A stretch of DNA of 34,269 nt, from the NCBI GenBank assembly GCA_016650445.1, contig JAENVS010000019.1, forward strand, positions 1 through 34,269, written 5' to 3'. The stretch comes from Frankiaceae bacterium. Lineage in GTDB: Bacteria > Actinomycetota > Actinomycetes > Mycobacteriales > SCTD01. A program made the position numbers and the translations under genes. The notes beneath the pieces are model-generated. The model was given only the letters and a program-made list of their open reading frames with translations, was not told the origin of the DNA and ran no database searches. Below, piece by piece: positions 1-7,917 of the stretch (its first letter is position 1; each line of letters starts with the position of its first letter).

Positions 1-258
1 CACCGTCCCGGCCTGCGCCGGCGCCCCCGGACCCGGGACCGCGGGACTACTCATGTCCGTCAGCGACCCAGCCTCGACGAACCCGCCGTACCCGTCATTC
101 ACCGTGCCGTCCGCATTCACCGTCCCGGCCTGCGCCGGCGCCCCCGGACCCGGGACCGCGGGACTACTCATGTCCGTCAGCGACCCAGCCTCGACGAACC
201 CGCCGTACCCGTCATTCACCGTGCCGTCCGCATTCAGCGTCCCGGCCTGCGCCGGCGC
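1..258. repeat. 117-bp perfect tandem repeat
   Basis: Bases 1-117 and 118-234 are identical. A third copy begins at 235 and continues about 24 bases with one mismatch before the sequence diverges. The period is 117, a multiple of three, so the array encodes a 39-residue repeat in any frame. The window edge cuts the array, so the total copy number is unknown. Perfect identity between copies suggests recent expansion. Confidence 0.95.
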
Positions 259-414
259 CGTCACGGTCCCGTTCGCCGACTCAGGTGTCGTTGACGTCGC
301 GGGCGTCGAGTCCGGTGCCGGTGCCGGTGCTGTGGCCGTCCCGGACCCTCCCGGGGCGGTGCCGTCGTGCTTGTTGGACTTGTCCTTGGGCGGCGGGGCC
401 GGAGGCGGCGTCAC
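1..414 (-). CDS. Partial gene for a Pro/Ala/Thr-rich protein with 39-residue repeats
   Basis: I do not recognise the family. The minus frame is open from the window edge to a stop at 448-450. It encodes a Pro/Lys/Thr/Ala-rich segment followed by Gly/Asn-rich 39-residue repeats containing NADGTVNDGYGGFVEAG. That composition suits a surface or secreted linker. The plus frame over the same bases is also open, but the position-specific GC favours minus: in the repeat, first codon positions are GC-richer than second positions only on this strand. The proposed GTG start at 414 has no clear ribosome site of its own. It overlaps the stop of a 25-codon upstream ORF as GTGA, so it may be translationally coupled, or the two may be one gene broken by a frameshift. 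The C-terminus lies outside the window. Confidence 0.4.
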   Translation of the reverse strand, partial: MTPPPAPPPKDKSNKHDGTAPGGSGTATAPAPAPDSTPATSTTPESANGTVTAPAQAGTLNADGTVNDGYGGFVEAGSLTDMSSPAVPGPGAPAQAGTVNADGTVNDGYGGFVEAGSLTDMSSPAVPGPGAPAQAGTV

Positions 415-488
415 GGCGTGGTGACCAAGCGGGCGGACGGCTGCGCGTCAGGCGCTCCGTCCGTGTGCAGCTCGCGGCAGTAGGACAT
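411..488 (-). CDS. Possible 25-codon leader ORF or displaced N-terminus
   Basis: The ATG at 488 is preceded by a G-rich stretch (GGGGGTG) at ribosome-site distance. It opens a 25-residue frame beginning MSYCRELHTDG. The frame ends in TGA at 413-411, which overlaps the GTG start of the repeat protein as GTGA. Three readings are possible: a coupled leader peptide, the true N-terminus of the repeat protein separated by a one-base frameshift, or chance. No known family is recognised. Confidence 0.25.
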   Translation of the reverse strand: MSYCRELHTDGAPDAQPSARLVTTP

Positions 489-656
489 CCGAGCACCCCC
501 AACGGCGTCGCTGTCACCTTTGCAGATCGGAGGCCCGACGCAACCAGAACGCGAAATCTGGTGGCCCGACGTGGACTCGACGCGCTCAGCCCCGGCCATC
601 CGGCGGCTCGCCCACAAGCCGTTCGCCGCCCAGCGACCGCACACTGCTGCACGACG

Positions 657-680
657 AAGGCGGCCCGACGGGGCCGCCTT
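657..680 (-). terminator. Hairpin terminator downstream of tRNA-Leu
   Basis: AAGGCGGCCC and GGGCCGCCTT form a perfect 10-bp stem around the tetraloop GACG. It lies 19 bases past the 3' end of the minus-strand tRNA-Leu, where transcription should stop. There is no long T run, which is usual in high-GC actinobacteria. Confidence 0.6.
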
Positions 681-698
681 CACGCTCAGCTGCTGGGG

Positions 699-781
699 TG
701 GGCGAGGGGGGAGTTGAACCCCCACGTCCTTTCGGACACACGGACCTGAACCGTGCGCGTCTGCCATTCCGCCACTCGCCC
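699..781 (-). tRNA. tRNA-Leu (anticodon CAG)
   Basis: The acceptor strands GGGCGAG and CTCGCCC pair perfectly. The 5-bp anticodon stem (CACGG/CCGTG) closes the loop TTCAGGT, giving anticodon CAG for CUG codons. A long variable arm (about TGTCCGAAAGGACG) and a T arm containing GGTTCAACTCC are present, as expected of a class II leucine tRNA of 83 nt. The CCA end is not encoded. A tRNA-Leu beside fhaA is conserved in related genomes. Confidence 0.95.
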
Positions 782-1015
782 GAGCACTTCTGGATGGCTC
801 GCAGAGGCTAGCACCGGCGACGCGGCGCGAACCGCCGTACATGAATGCCTCCGCCTGGCCGAGGAGGCGAGGCGAGATGGGCCGCAACGGCTCAGCCGGG
901 CGCACATGCCGCCTGAGGTGGAGGCTCTGAGGTGCGGCCGCGGAGCCATAGAGCGGCCGAGCGGCGTTGATCACTGTCACGGATACGATCACGCCTCGGA
1001 GGGAAGGGGTCTGGC

Positions 1016-1723
1016 GTGGGAGTGCTGCAGCGCTTCGAGCGCCGGCTCGAAGGCCTCGTCGAGGGTGCCTTCGCGCGCGCCTTCGGCGGCGTGGTGCAGC
1101 CCGTCGAGGTCGCCGCCGCCCTGCAGCGCGAGGCCGCGGACAAGAAGGCCATCGTCGGCCAGGGCCGGGTCCTCGTCCCCAACGAGTACGTCGTCGAGCT
1201 GAGCGCGGCCGACGCAGAGCGGCTGACCGAGTACGACGAGCCGCTGCGCAAAGAGCTCGCCGACATGGTCACCGAGCACGCGCAGGAGCAGGGCTGGTCG
1301 TTCGTCGGCCCGGTGAAGGTGCGCTTCGAACCTGTCGAGGACCTCGCGACCGGCGTCTTCCGGGTGCGCAGCACCGTGCTCGCCGCCCCGGGCGGGCCCG
1401 CCGCATCGGCACCGACCCCGGGCGACAAGAGCGGCCGGCGGCTCGAGCTCGTCACCGGCAGCGAGACCGGCCGGGTTCTCAGGGTCACCGCCCCCTCGCT
1501 CGTCATCGGCCGCGGTGCCGACGTTGACCTGCGGCTGACCGACACCGGCGTCTCCCGCCGGCACGCCGAAGTGAAGGTGGACCCGAACGGCGCGACGCTC
1601 ATCGACCTGCGCTCGACCAACGGGACGCTGGTCAACGGCCAACGCGTCGAGCAGGTCGCGCTCGCCGACGGTGACCGGATCCAGGTCGGCGCCACCGTCA
1701 TCGTCTACCGGCAAGGCGACTGA
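1016..1723 (+). CDS. fhaA: FhaA, DUF3662/FHA phosphothreonine-binding scaffold
   Basis: The 235-residue product has an N-terminal DUF3662 domain (about 1-120), a short Gly/Ala/Pro linker, and a C-terminal FHA domain (about 140-232). Phosphothreonine-binding motifs are visible: GR at 165-166, SRRH at 180-183 and STNGT at 200-204. In mycobacteria FhaA binds phosphorylated partners such as the pseudokinase region of MviN/MurJ and controls peptidoglycan synthesis at poles and septum. The linker is much shorter than in the mycobacterial protein of about 500 residues. The GTG start at 1016 follows a strong purine-rich site (GGAGGGAAGG). This is the first gene of a seven-gene plus-strand operon. TACGAT at 984-989 could be a -10 box, but I see no convincing -35. 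Its stop overlaps the fhaB start by one base (TGATG). Confidence 0.93.
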   Translation: MGVLQRFERRLEGLVEGAFARAFGGVVQPVEVAAALQREAADKKAIVGQGRVLVPNEYVVELSAADAERLTEYDEPLRKELADMVTEHAQEQGWSFVGPVKVRFEPVEDLATGVFRVRSTVLAAPGGPAASAPTPGDKSGRRLELVTGSETGRVLRVTAPSLVIGRGADVDLRLTDTGVSRRHAEVKVDPNGATLIDLRSTNGTLVNGQRVEQVALADGDRIQVGATVIVYRQGD

Positions 1724-2187
1724 TGGGGTCCGAGCTCGTCGTCGCCCTGGTGAAGTACGGCCTGCTGGCTCTCCTGTGGCTGTTCGTCATCTTCGCGGTG
1801 CGCACTGTCCGGAGCGACCTGTGGGGCAGCGGCAAGCCGGCCCGACCGGCGGCCGGCACCGCCGCGCGATCGAGCGGGAAGCCCGCGAAGCGCACTGCCG
1901 CCCGCCGCCTCGTCGTCACCGAAGGGGCGCTCGCCGGCACGACGATCAGCCTCGGAGCGGCACCGGTGACCCTCGGCCGCGCCGACGACTCGACGCTCGT
2001 GCTGACCGACGACTACGCGAGCAGCCGGCACGCCCGCCTCGTGCCCGGTGAGGACGCCTGGCTCGTCGAGGACCTCGGCTCGACCAACGGCACCTACCTC
2101 GGCGCGAGCAAGGTGACGCGACCGACGCCGGTGCCGCTCGGGCAGCCGATCCGGATCGGGAAGACCGTGATGGAGCTGCGGCGATGA
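1723..2187 (+). CDS. fhaB: FhaB (FipA-like), membrane-anchored FHA protein
   Basis: The 154-residue product has one N-terminal membrane helix (about 7-27), a basic linker, and an FHA domain (about 62-152). Binding motifs are GR at 85-86, SSRH at 100-103 and STNGT at 120-124. In the family FhaB is a phosphothreonine reader that works with PknA/PknB and links FtsZ and FtsQ during division. Length and layout match the family norm. The ATG at 1723 sits within the fhaA stop, so translation is probably coupled. Confidence 0.93.
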   Translation: MGSELVVALVKYGLLALLWLFVIFAVRTVRSDLWGSGKPARPAAGTAARSSGKPAKRTAARRLVVTEGALAGTTISLGAAPVTLGRADDSTLVLTDDYASSRHARLVPGEDAWLVEDLGSTNGTYLGASKVTRPTPVPLGQPIRIGKTVMELRR

Positions 2188-2226
2188 GGGACAGCCGATG
2201 ACGGCGCCACGCCCGGGTCCCGGCCG

Positions 2227-3558
2227 ATGACGCTGACGCTTCGCTACGCCGCGCGCTCACACACCGGTCTGCTCCGAGAGGGCAACGAGGACTCGGTCTA
2301 CGCCGGGCCGCGGCTGCTCGCCGTCGCCGACGGCATGGGCGGGCACGCCGCCGGTGAGGTCGCCAGCGCAGTGGCGATCGCCGCCATCGCCGGCCTCGAC
2401 GAGGACGCCCCCGGCCCAGACCTGCTCGCCGCTTTGCTCGGCGCGGCAAAGTCGGCCAACCGGCACCTGCACGACATGGTCGAGGGCGACGCGGCACTCG
2501 ACGGCATGGGCACGACGCTGACAGCCATCCTCTGGGGCGGCAGCCGGCTCGGCCTGCTGCACATCGGCGACTCGCGCGCCTACCTGCTGCGCGAGGGCGA
2601 GCTCAGCCAGATCACCCACGACCACACCCTCGTGCAGTCCCTCGTTGACGCCGGTCGCATCAGCGCGGACGAGGCCGAGGCCCACCCCCAGCGCAACGTC
2701 ATCACCAAGGTCCTCGACGGTCGTGAGGACCTCGACCCCGACCTGTCGGTGCGTGAGGTCCGCGCGGGCGACCGCTACCTGCTCTGCAGCGACGGCCTGA
2801 CCGGGCCCGTCGGCAGCACCGACACCTTGCGCGACGCGCTGAGCGAGGCCGAGCCGCAGGCCGCCGTCGACCGCCTCGTACAGCTGGCGCTGCGCGGCGG
2901 CGGGCCCGACAACATCACCGTCGTCGTTGCGGATGCGATCGAGACCGACCACCCGCTGCCCGCCGAACCCGTCGTCGCGGGCGCGGCGGCCGAGGCACCG
3001 CAGGCCCCACCGCCCGGCAGCGCCGACAGCGCAGCGAGCCGGGCCCGCACCGCGGAGGGCCGCGACGTCGAGGCGCCCCGACCAAGCACGTCCGCACCGG
3101 TCAGCGACGCGCCCCGCCGACACGGCCGCCGCCTCGCCGTCCTCGCCACCGTCGTCGCGCTGCTGCTGCTCGCTGGTGCGGGGGCGGGCTACGCCTACGT
3201 CCGGTCGCAGTACTACGTCGGCGCCGACGGGCAGACCGTCGCCGTGTTCCGGGGCGTCGCCGGTGAGGTCGCGGGCGTCGACCTGTCCAGTCTCGAGGAG
3301 CGCAGCGACCTGCGCACCGACCAGTTGGGCGAGCTCGACGCGGCGCGGGTGGAGAAGGGAATCGTCGCGAAGGACAAGGACGACGCACGGCAGATCCTCG
3401 CGCGGCTCAAGACGCTCGCCTGCCCGACTCCTGCCGTGACCACCTCGCCGCAGCCGACGCCGCAGGCCGTTCCACCAGCCGGCGCCTCGGCCGCACCGAC
3501 ACCCACGATCAGCGTGATCCCGGCGCCCGTTCCCAGCAGCGCCGCCGGCTGCCCGTGA
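2227..3558 (+). CDS. pstP: PstP, PP2C-family Ser/Thr protein phosphatase
   Basis: The 443-residue product has a cytoplasmic PP2C domain (about 5-238) with metal-binding acids at D22, D35 (DGMGGH), D115 (GDS), D189 (SDG) and D228 (PDN). A Pro/Ala-rich linker, one membrane helix (about 303-325) and an extracellular domain of about 115 residues ending in a Pro/Thr/Ser-rich tail follow. PstP removes phosphates from PknA, PknB and their targets and so opposes the kinases encoded in the same operon. The ATG at 2227 is the only possible start, because no in-frame start lies between it and the stop at 2185. The 39-base gap from fhaB has no strong ribosome site. The stop overlaps the rodA start (GTGA). 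Confidence 0.95.
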   Translation: MTLTLRYAARSHTGLLREGNEDSVYAGPRLLAVADGMGGHAAGEVASAVAIAAIAGLDEDAPGPDLLAALLGAAKSANRHLHDMVEGDAALDGMGTTLTAILWGGSRLGLLHIGDSRAYLLREGELSQITHDHTLVQSLVDAGRISADEAEAHPQRNVITKVLDGREDLDPDLSVREVRAGDRYLLCSDGLTGPVGSTDTLRDALSEAEPQAAVDRLVQLALRGGGPDNITVVVADAIETDHPLPAEPVVAGAAAEAPQAPPPGSADSAASRARTAEGRDVEAPRPSTSAPVSDAPRRHGRRLAVLATVVALLLLAGAGAGYAYVRSQYYVGADGQTVAVFRGVAGEVAGVDLSSLEERSDLRTDQLGELDAARVEKGIVAKDKDDARQILARLKTLACPTPAVTTSPQPTPQAVPPAGASAAPTPTISVIPAPVPSSAAGCP

Positions 3559-4970
3559 GCGCGCAGACCATCGCGCCGGGCGCCGGGGCCGGCCGTAGGG
3601 GCATCGAGCTCCTGCTGATCGGCTTCGCAGTCGCCATCGCGATCGTCGCCTACGCCGCCGTCGGCATCGGTCAGGACGGTCGCATCCCCACCGGCACGAT
3701 CGGGTATGGCGCCGGCCTCGCGCTGCTGTTCGGCCTCGCGCACCTCGTCGTACGCCGGTTCGCGCCGTACGCCGACCCGCTCATCCTCCCGTGCGTCGCG
3801 ATGCTCAACGGCCTCGGCCTCGTCATGATCCGACGGCTCGATCTCGCCGAGGCGGAGCGCGCTCGGCAGGCCGCCAGCGCGCTGCCCCGCGCCGATGCAC
3901 CGCTGCAGCTGATCTGGACCGCCATCGCGGTCGCGGCGTTCATCGCGGTGCTCGTCGTCGTCCGCGACCACACCCGGCTCGCTCGCTACGCCTACACCAG
4001 CGCTGCGGCCGGCCTGGTTCTGCTCCTGCTCCCGGCGATTCCGGGCATCGGCGCGACCATCAACGGCGCGCGGCTGTGGATCCGCGTCGGCCCGATGACC
4101 GTGCAGCCGAGCGAAGCGGCCAAAGTCCTGCTGATGGTGTTCTTCGCGAGCTACCTGGTCAGCAAGCGCGACGTGCTGTCGCTCGCCAGCCGTCGCGTTG
4201 CCGGCATCGACCTGCCGCGCGCGCGGGACCTCGGCCCGATCCTCGTCGCGTGGGCCGCGAGCCTCGCGGTGCTGGTGCGCGAGAAGGACCTCGGCTCGTC
4301 ACTGCTGTTCTTCGGCATCTTCATCGTGATGCTCTACGTCGCGACCGAGCGCACGTCGTGGCTGCTCATCGGCGTCGGGCTGTTCGGGCTCGGCTCGTTC
4401 TCGGCGTACACGCTGTTCGGGCACGTCGCCCGTCGCGTCGACACCTGGCTCGACCCGTTCGCGACGGCCAGCACGACGGGCTACCAGCTCGTGCAAGGGC
4501 TGTTCGGTTTCGGCACCGGCGGCATCAGCGGCACCGGCCTGGGCAAGGGGCAACCCGGAATCGTGCCCTACGCCAAGACCGACTTCATCATGGCGGCGAT
4601 CGGTGAGGAGCTCGGGCTCATCGGTGTGATGGCGGTGCTGCTGCTGTTCGCCCTCGTGGTGGAGCGCGGCCTGCGATCCGGGCTCGCTTGTCGCGACTCG
4701 TTCGGCAAGCTGCTCGCGACCGGGCTCTCCTTTGCGCTCGCCCTGCAGGTCTTCGTCATCGTCGGCGGCGTCACCGGGCTCATTCCGCTCACCGGCGTGA
4801 CACTGCCGTGGCTGTCGTACGGCGGCAGCTCCGTCGTCATGAACTGGGTGCTCATCGCGCTGCTGCTGCGGATCAGCGACGCGGCTCGGCGGCCCGCACC
4901 TGCACCGGTCGCCCCCGAGAAGGCGCGGGCTGCGCTGGCGGAGGCCCAGACGACGGTGGTACGCCGATGA
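3555..4970 (+). CDS. rodA: RodA/FtsW-type SEDS peptidoglycan polymerase
   Basis: This 471-residue polytopic membrane protein has about ten to twelve hydrophobic helices. Family signatures include GARLWI and QPSEAAK in the first half, a loop with an Asp after the FGHVARR stretch, GLGKG near the middle, and LPWLSYGGSS near the C-terminus. SEDS proteins polymerise lipid II into glycan strands and work with a class B PBP, here encoded directly downstream. The operon position equals M. tuberculosis rodA (Rv0017c), which is why I prefer rodA over ftsW. The GTG start at 3555 overlaps the pstP stop. The stop overlaps the pbpA start (ATGA). Confidence 0.94.
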   Translation: MSAQTIAPGAGAGRRGIELLLIGFAVAIAIVAYAAVGIGQDGRIPTGTIGYGAGLALLFGLAHLVVRRFAPYADPLILPCVAMLNGLGLVMIRRLDLAEAERARQAASALPRADAPLQLIWTAIAVAAFIAVLVVVRDHTRLARYAYTSAAAGLVLLLLPAIPGIGATINGARLWIRVGPMTVQPSEAAKVLLMVFFASYLVSKRDVLSLASRRVAGIDLPRARDLGPILVAWAASLAVLVREKDLGSSLLFFGIFIVMLYVATERTSWLLIGVGLFGLGSFSAYTLFGHVARRVDTWLDPFATASTTGYQLVQGLFGFGTGGISGTGLGKGQPGIVPYAKTDFIMAAIGEELGLIGVMAVLLLFALVVERGLRSGLACRDSFGKLLATGLSFALALQVFVIVGGVTGLIPLTGVTLPWLSYGGSSVVMNWVLIALLLRISDAARRPAPAPVAPEKARAALAEAQTTVVRR

Positions 4971-6433
4971 ACGCGCCACTGCGTAGGGTCGCGGCCGCCT
5001 GTCTCGTGCTGTTCGGTCTGTTGCTGGTCAACGTCAACTACGTGCAGGTCGTCAAGGCCGAGGACTACCGCAAGGACAGCCGCAACTTCCGCGGCCTGCT
5101 CCGCAGCTACGCGCACGAGCGCGGTCCGATCGTGCTGGCCGGCGGTGGGGCAAGCGCGGTGGCCGTCGACAAGGCGACGCCGTCGGAGCAGCTGAAGTTT
5201 CTGCGCACCTACCCGGGCGGCACGGCGTTCGCGCACGTCACCGGGTTCGCGTCGCTCGTCTACGGCCGCACCGGCATCGAGCAGGCCGAGAACGACGTGC
5301 TGTCCGGTGAGAGCGACAACCTGTTCGTACGCCGGCTCTCGGACTACGTCACCGGCCGCAAGCCCGAGGGCGGCCGGGTCGTGCTGACCCTGCAGCAGGC
5401 CGCGCAGCGCGCCGCACTCGCCGGCCTCCAGGGAAAGCGCGGCGCGGTCGTCGCACTCGATCCGCGCACCGGCGCGATCCTGGCCATGGTCAGCACGCCG
5501 TCGTTCGACCCGGCCCGGCTCTCGAGCCACAGCGAGAAGCAGATCCGCGACTACTACAAGCGGCTGCAGAACGACCCCGCCGACCCGATGCTCAACCGCG
5601 CGGTGTCGCAGACCTACCCGCCGGGCTCGACGTTCAAGGTGATCACGTCCGCGGCAGCTCTGTCCTCGGGGAAGTTCACGCCCGGCACCCGGATCCCGTC
5701 CCCGACCGAGCTCGACCTGCCGCAGACCGACCGCAACCTGAAGAACTTCGGTGGCGAGTCCTGCGGAGACGGCAAGACCACGACCCTCGCCGATGCCCTG
5801 CGCATCTCCTGCAACACCGCGTTCGGGCAGCTCGGGATGAACCTCGGTGGAGACGCGCTGCGCGACCAGGCAGAGAAGTTCGGTCTCGGCGACGACGGCA
5901 TGCGCGTGCCGCTCCGGGTCGCGCGCAGCGTGTTTCCCGACGAGCTGTCACCGCCACAGGAGGCGCAGTCGGCGATCGGGCAGTACGACGTCCGCGTCAC
6001 GCCCCTGCAGATGGCGATGGTCGCGGCGGGCGTCGCGAACGGCGGGTCCATCATGACGCCGTACCTCGTGCGCGAGGTCCAGGCGCCTGACCTGAGCACG
6101 CTGTCCCAGACCCGGCCGGAGGTCTACAAGCGAGCCGTTTCGCAAGACGTCGCGGACCAGCTGACCGCGATGATGCAGCAGGTCGTCGCCAACGGCACCG
6201 CGCGATCGGCGCAGATCCCCGGTGTCGCGGTCGCCGGCAAGACGGGGACGGCGCAGCACGCGGAAGGGCAGGCGCCGCACGCGTGGTTCATCGCCTTCGC
6301 GCCCGCGCAGGACCCGCAGGTCGCCATCGCCGTCCTCGTCGAGGACGGCGGATCGGCCGGCTCCGAGGCCACCGGCGGTCGCGTGGCTGCCCCGATCGCG
6401 CGCGACGTGATGCGCGCCGTGCTCGGCCAATGA
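4967..6433 (+). CDS. pbpA: PbpA, class B penicillin-binding protein (transpeptidase)
   Basis: The 488-residue product has one N-terminal membrane anchor (about 8-27), a dimerisation region, and a transpeptidase domain from about residue 155. Active-site motifs are complete: SxxK as STFK (S221, K224), SxN as SCN (281-283) and KTG at 425-427. It crosslinks peptidoglycan outside the membrane, most likely as partner of the upstream SEDS polymerase. The ATG at 4967 was chosen because it overlaps the rodA stop as ATGA and directly precedes the membrane anchor. Upstream in-frame sequence lies inside rodA. In mycobacteria PbpA is phosphorylated by PknB. Confidence 0.95.
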   Translation: MNAPLRRVAAACLVLFGLLLVNVNYVQVVKAEDYRKDSRNFRGLLRSYAHERGPIVLAGGGASAVAVDKATPSEQLKFLRTYPGGTAFAHVTGFASLVYGRTGIEQAENDVLSGESDNLFVRRLSDYVTGRKPEGGRVVLTLQQAAQRAALAGLQGKRGAVVALDPRTGAILAMVSTPSFDPARLSSHSEKQIRDYYKRLQNDPADPMLNRAVSQTYPPGSTFKVITSAAALSSGKFTPGTRIPSPTELDLPQTDRNLKNFGGESCGDGKTTTLADALRISCNTAFGQLGMNLGGDALRDQAEKFGLGDDGMRVPLRVARSVFPDELSPPQEAQSAIGQYDVRVTPLQMAMVAAGVANGGSIMTPYLVREVQAPDLSTLSQTRPEVYKRAVSQDVADQLTAMMQQVVANGTARSAQIPGVAVAGKTGTAQHAEGQAPHAWFIAFAPAQDPQVAIAVLVEDGGSAGSEATGGRVAAPIARDVMRAVLGQ

Positions 6434-7917
6434 ACCATCCCGCTGGGTGCGTCGACGGACTGCTCGCCGGGCGGTACCGGCTCGACGAGCGCATCGCCGT
6501 CGGCGGCATGGGCGAGGTCTGGCGCGGTGAGGACACCGTGCTCGGACGCCAGGTCGCCGTGAAGTGCCTGAAGCCGGAGTACGTCGACGACCAGGAGTTC
6601 CGGCAGCGCTTTCGCGGCGAGGCCCGTCATGCTGCGGCGCTGTCGCATCCGGGCATCGCCTCGGTCTACGACTACGGCGAGCAGGTCGACCCGGAGACGG
6701 CAGCCTGGCTGGTGATGGAGCTCGTCGACGGTGAGCCGCTGTCGGCGCTCCTGCACCGAGAGCGTCGCCTGCCCGCCGAGCGGGCTCTTGACATCGTCGG
6801 CCAGGCCGCTATGGCACTGGAAGCCGCGCACGCCATCGGCGTCGTGCACCGCGACGTCAAGCCGGGCAACCTCCTGGTCCGGCCGGACGGCGTCGTGAAG
6901 GTCACCGACTTCGGCATCGCGCGCGCGGCCGACGCGGTGCCGATCACCCGCACCGGGACCATGGTCGGTACGGCGTACTACCTCTCGCCCGAGCAGGCAT
7001 CCGGTGGACCGGTGACACCGGCCAGTGACGTCTACTCCCTCGGCGTCGTCGCCTATGAGTGCCTCGCAGGGCAGCGTCCGTTCCCCGGGACCAACCCGCT
7101 GGCGGTGGCCACGGCGCACGTGCAGGAACAGCCGCCGGCGCTGCCCGACGACGTGCCGCCGGCCGTGCGCGACCTGGTGCTCGGGGCGCTCGAGAAGGAC
7201 CCGGCTCGGCGGCCCGTGCATGCCGGCGATCTCGGCCGCGCGGCACTGGCGCTGCGCGCCGAGCTGACCGACACAGCTGCCATGCCGATGCCGCCTGCCC
7301 GGACGAGGGTGCTTCCCGTCGTACCGCCCGTTGATGCGCCTGCTGATGCGCCTGTTGCTGCCGAACCGCGCGCACGGCAGCACCGTCGCGCTCTGCAGAC
7401 CGCCTCGGTGCTGATCGCCGTCGTTGTCGTCGGCCTGTCGGCGCGGGCCTGCCTCGCGCCGGCGGACGTGGCCGTGCCCTCCGACCTTGCCGGGCTGACC
7501 GCCGACGCGGCAACCGACAAGCTGACCGACGTGAAGCTCGACGAGCTCCGGATCACGGAGACGTCGAAGACCGTTCCCGCGGGTCGCGTCATCCGCACCG
7601 AGCCCGTCGCCGGCGCTCAGGTGCAGGAGGGCGACGACGTCACCCTTGTCGTGTCGTCGGGCAAGCCCAAGGTGACCGTGTCGTCGGCTGCCTACGTCGG
7701 CAAGAGCCCCGCAGACGTGCGCACCGCGCTCACCGGGCTCGGGCTGGTGCCGCGCGTCGTCTACGACGGGACGGGGGCCGCCGCCGGTACCGTCAGCAGC
7801 GTGTCCCCTACAGGTTCGCTGACGTTCGGCGCACCCGTGACGGTCCACGTCGTGCCGGTGCCGGATCCGCCGAGGCGCGGGGGCGACGGCAAGGGCAAGG
7901 GCAGGAAGGATGGCTGA
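6430..7917 (+). CDS. pknA: PknA-position Ser/Thr kinase, here with two PASTA domains
   Basis: The 495-residue product has a kinase domain (about 12-280) with the glycine-rich loop AVGGMGEV, Lys45 in VAVK, HRDVKPGN (Asp142), DFG (Asp160) and an activation segment rich in Thr. A Pro/Ala linker, one membrane helix (about 321-343), two PASTA-like units (about 349-415 and 417-482) and a basic Gly/Lys tail follow. It should phosphorylate division and envelope proteins and be opposed by PstP. M. tuberculosis PknA lacks PASTA domains, so this version may sense cell-wall fragments itself. The ATG at 6430 overlaps the pbpA stop. The 3' end overlaps pknB by 8 bases. Confidence 0.92.
   Translation: MNHPAGCVDGLLAGRYRLDERIAVGGMGEVWRGEDTVLGRQVAVKCLKPEYVDDQEFRQRFRGEARHAAALSHPGIASVYDYGEQVDPETAAWLVMELVDGEPLSALLHRERRLPAERALDIVGQAAMALEAAHAIGVVHRDVKPGNLLVRPDGVVKVTDFGIARAADAVPITRTGTMVGTAYYLSPEQASGGPVTPASDVYSLGVVAYECLAGQRPFPGTNPLAVATAHVQEQPPALPDDVPPAVRDLVLGALEKDPARRPVHAGDLGRAALALRAELTDTAAMPMPPARTRVLPVVPPVDAPADAPVAAEPRARQHRRALQTASVLIAVVVVGLSARACLAPADVAVPSDLAGLTADAATDKLTDVKLDELRITETSKTVPAGRVIRTEPVAGAQVQEGDDVTLVVSSGKPKVTVSSAAYVGKSPADVRTALTGLGLVPRVVYDGTGAAAGTVSSVSPTGSLTFGAPVTVHVVPVPDPPRRGGDGKGKGRKDG

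Noticed and set aside
53..424. Plus-strand frame over the 117-bp repeats
   Set aside because: It is open, but second codon positions are GC-richer than first ones, the reverse of real genes here. The minus frame fits normal codon structure better. Not fully excluded.
430..698. Attachment site or integrated element next to tRNA-Leu
   Set aside because: No integrase, no direct repeat of the tRNA 3' end and no phage-like genes were seen, although the window ends too soon on the left to be certain.
4688..4966. Upstream in-frame extension of pbpA
   Set aside because: It lies inside rodA, is Arg/Ala-rich, and the ATG at 4967 has the ATGA overlap and the membrane anchor directly after it. The same reasoning excludes extensions of pknA, sortase and rhomboid frames.
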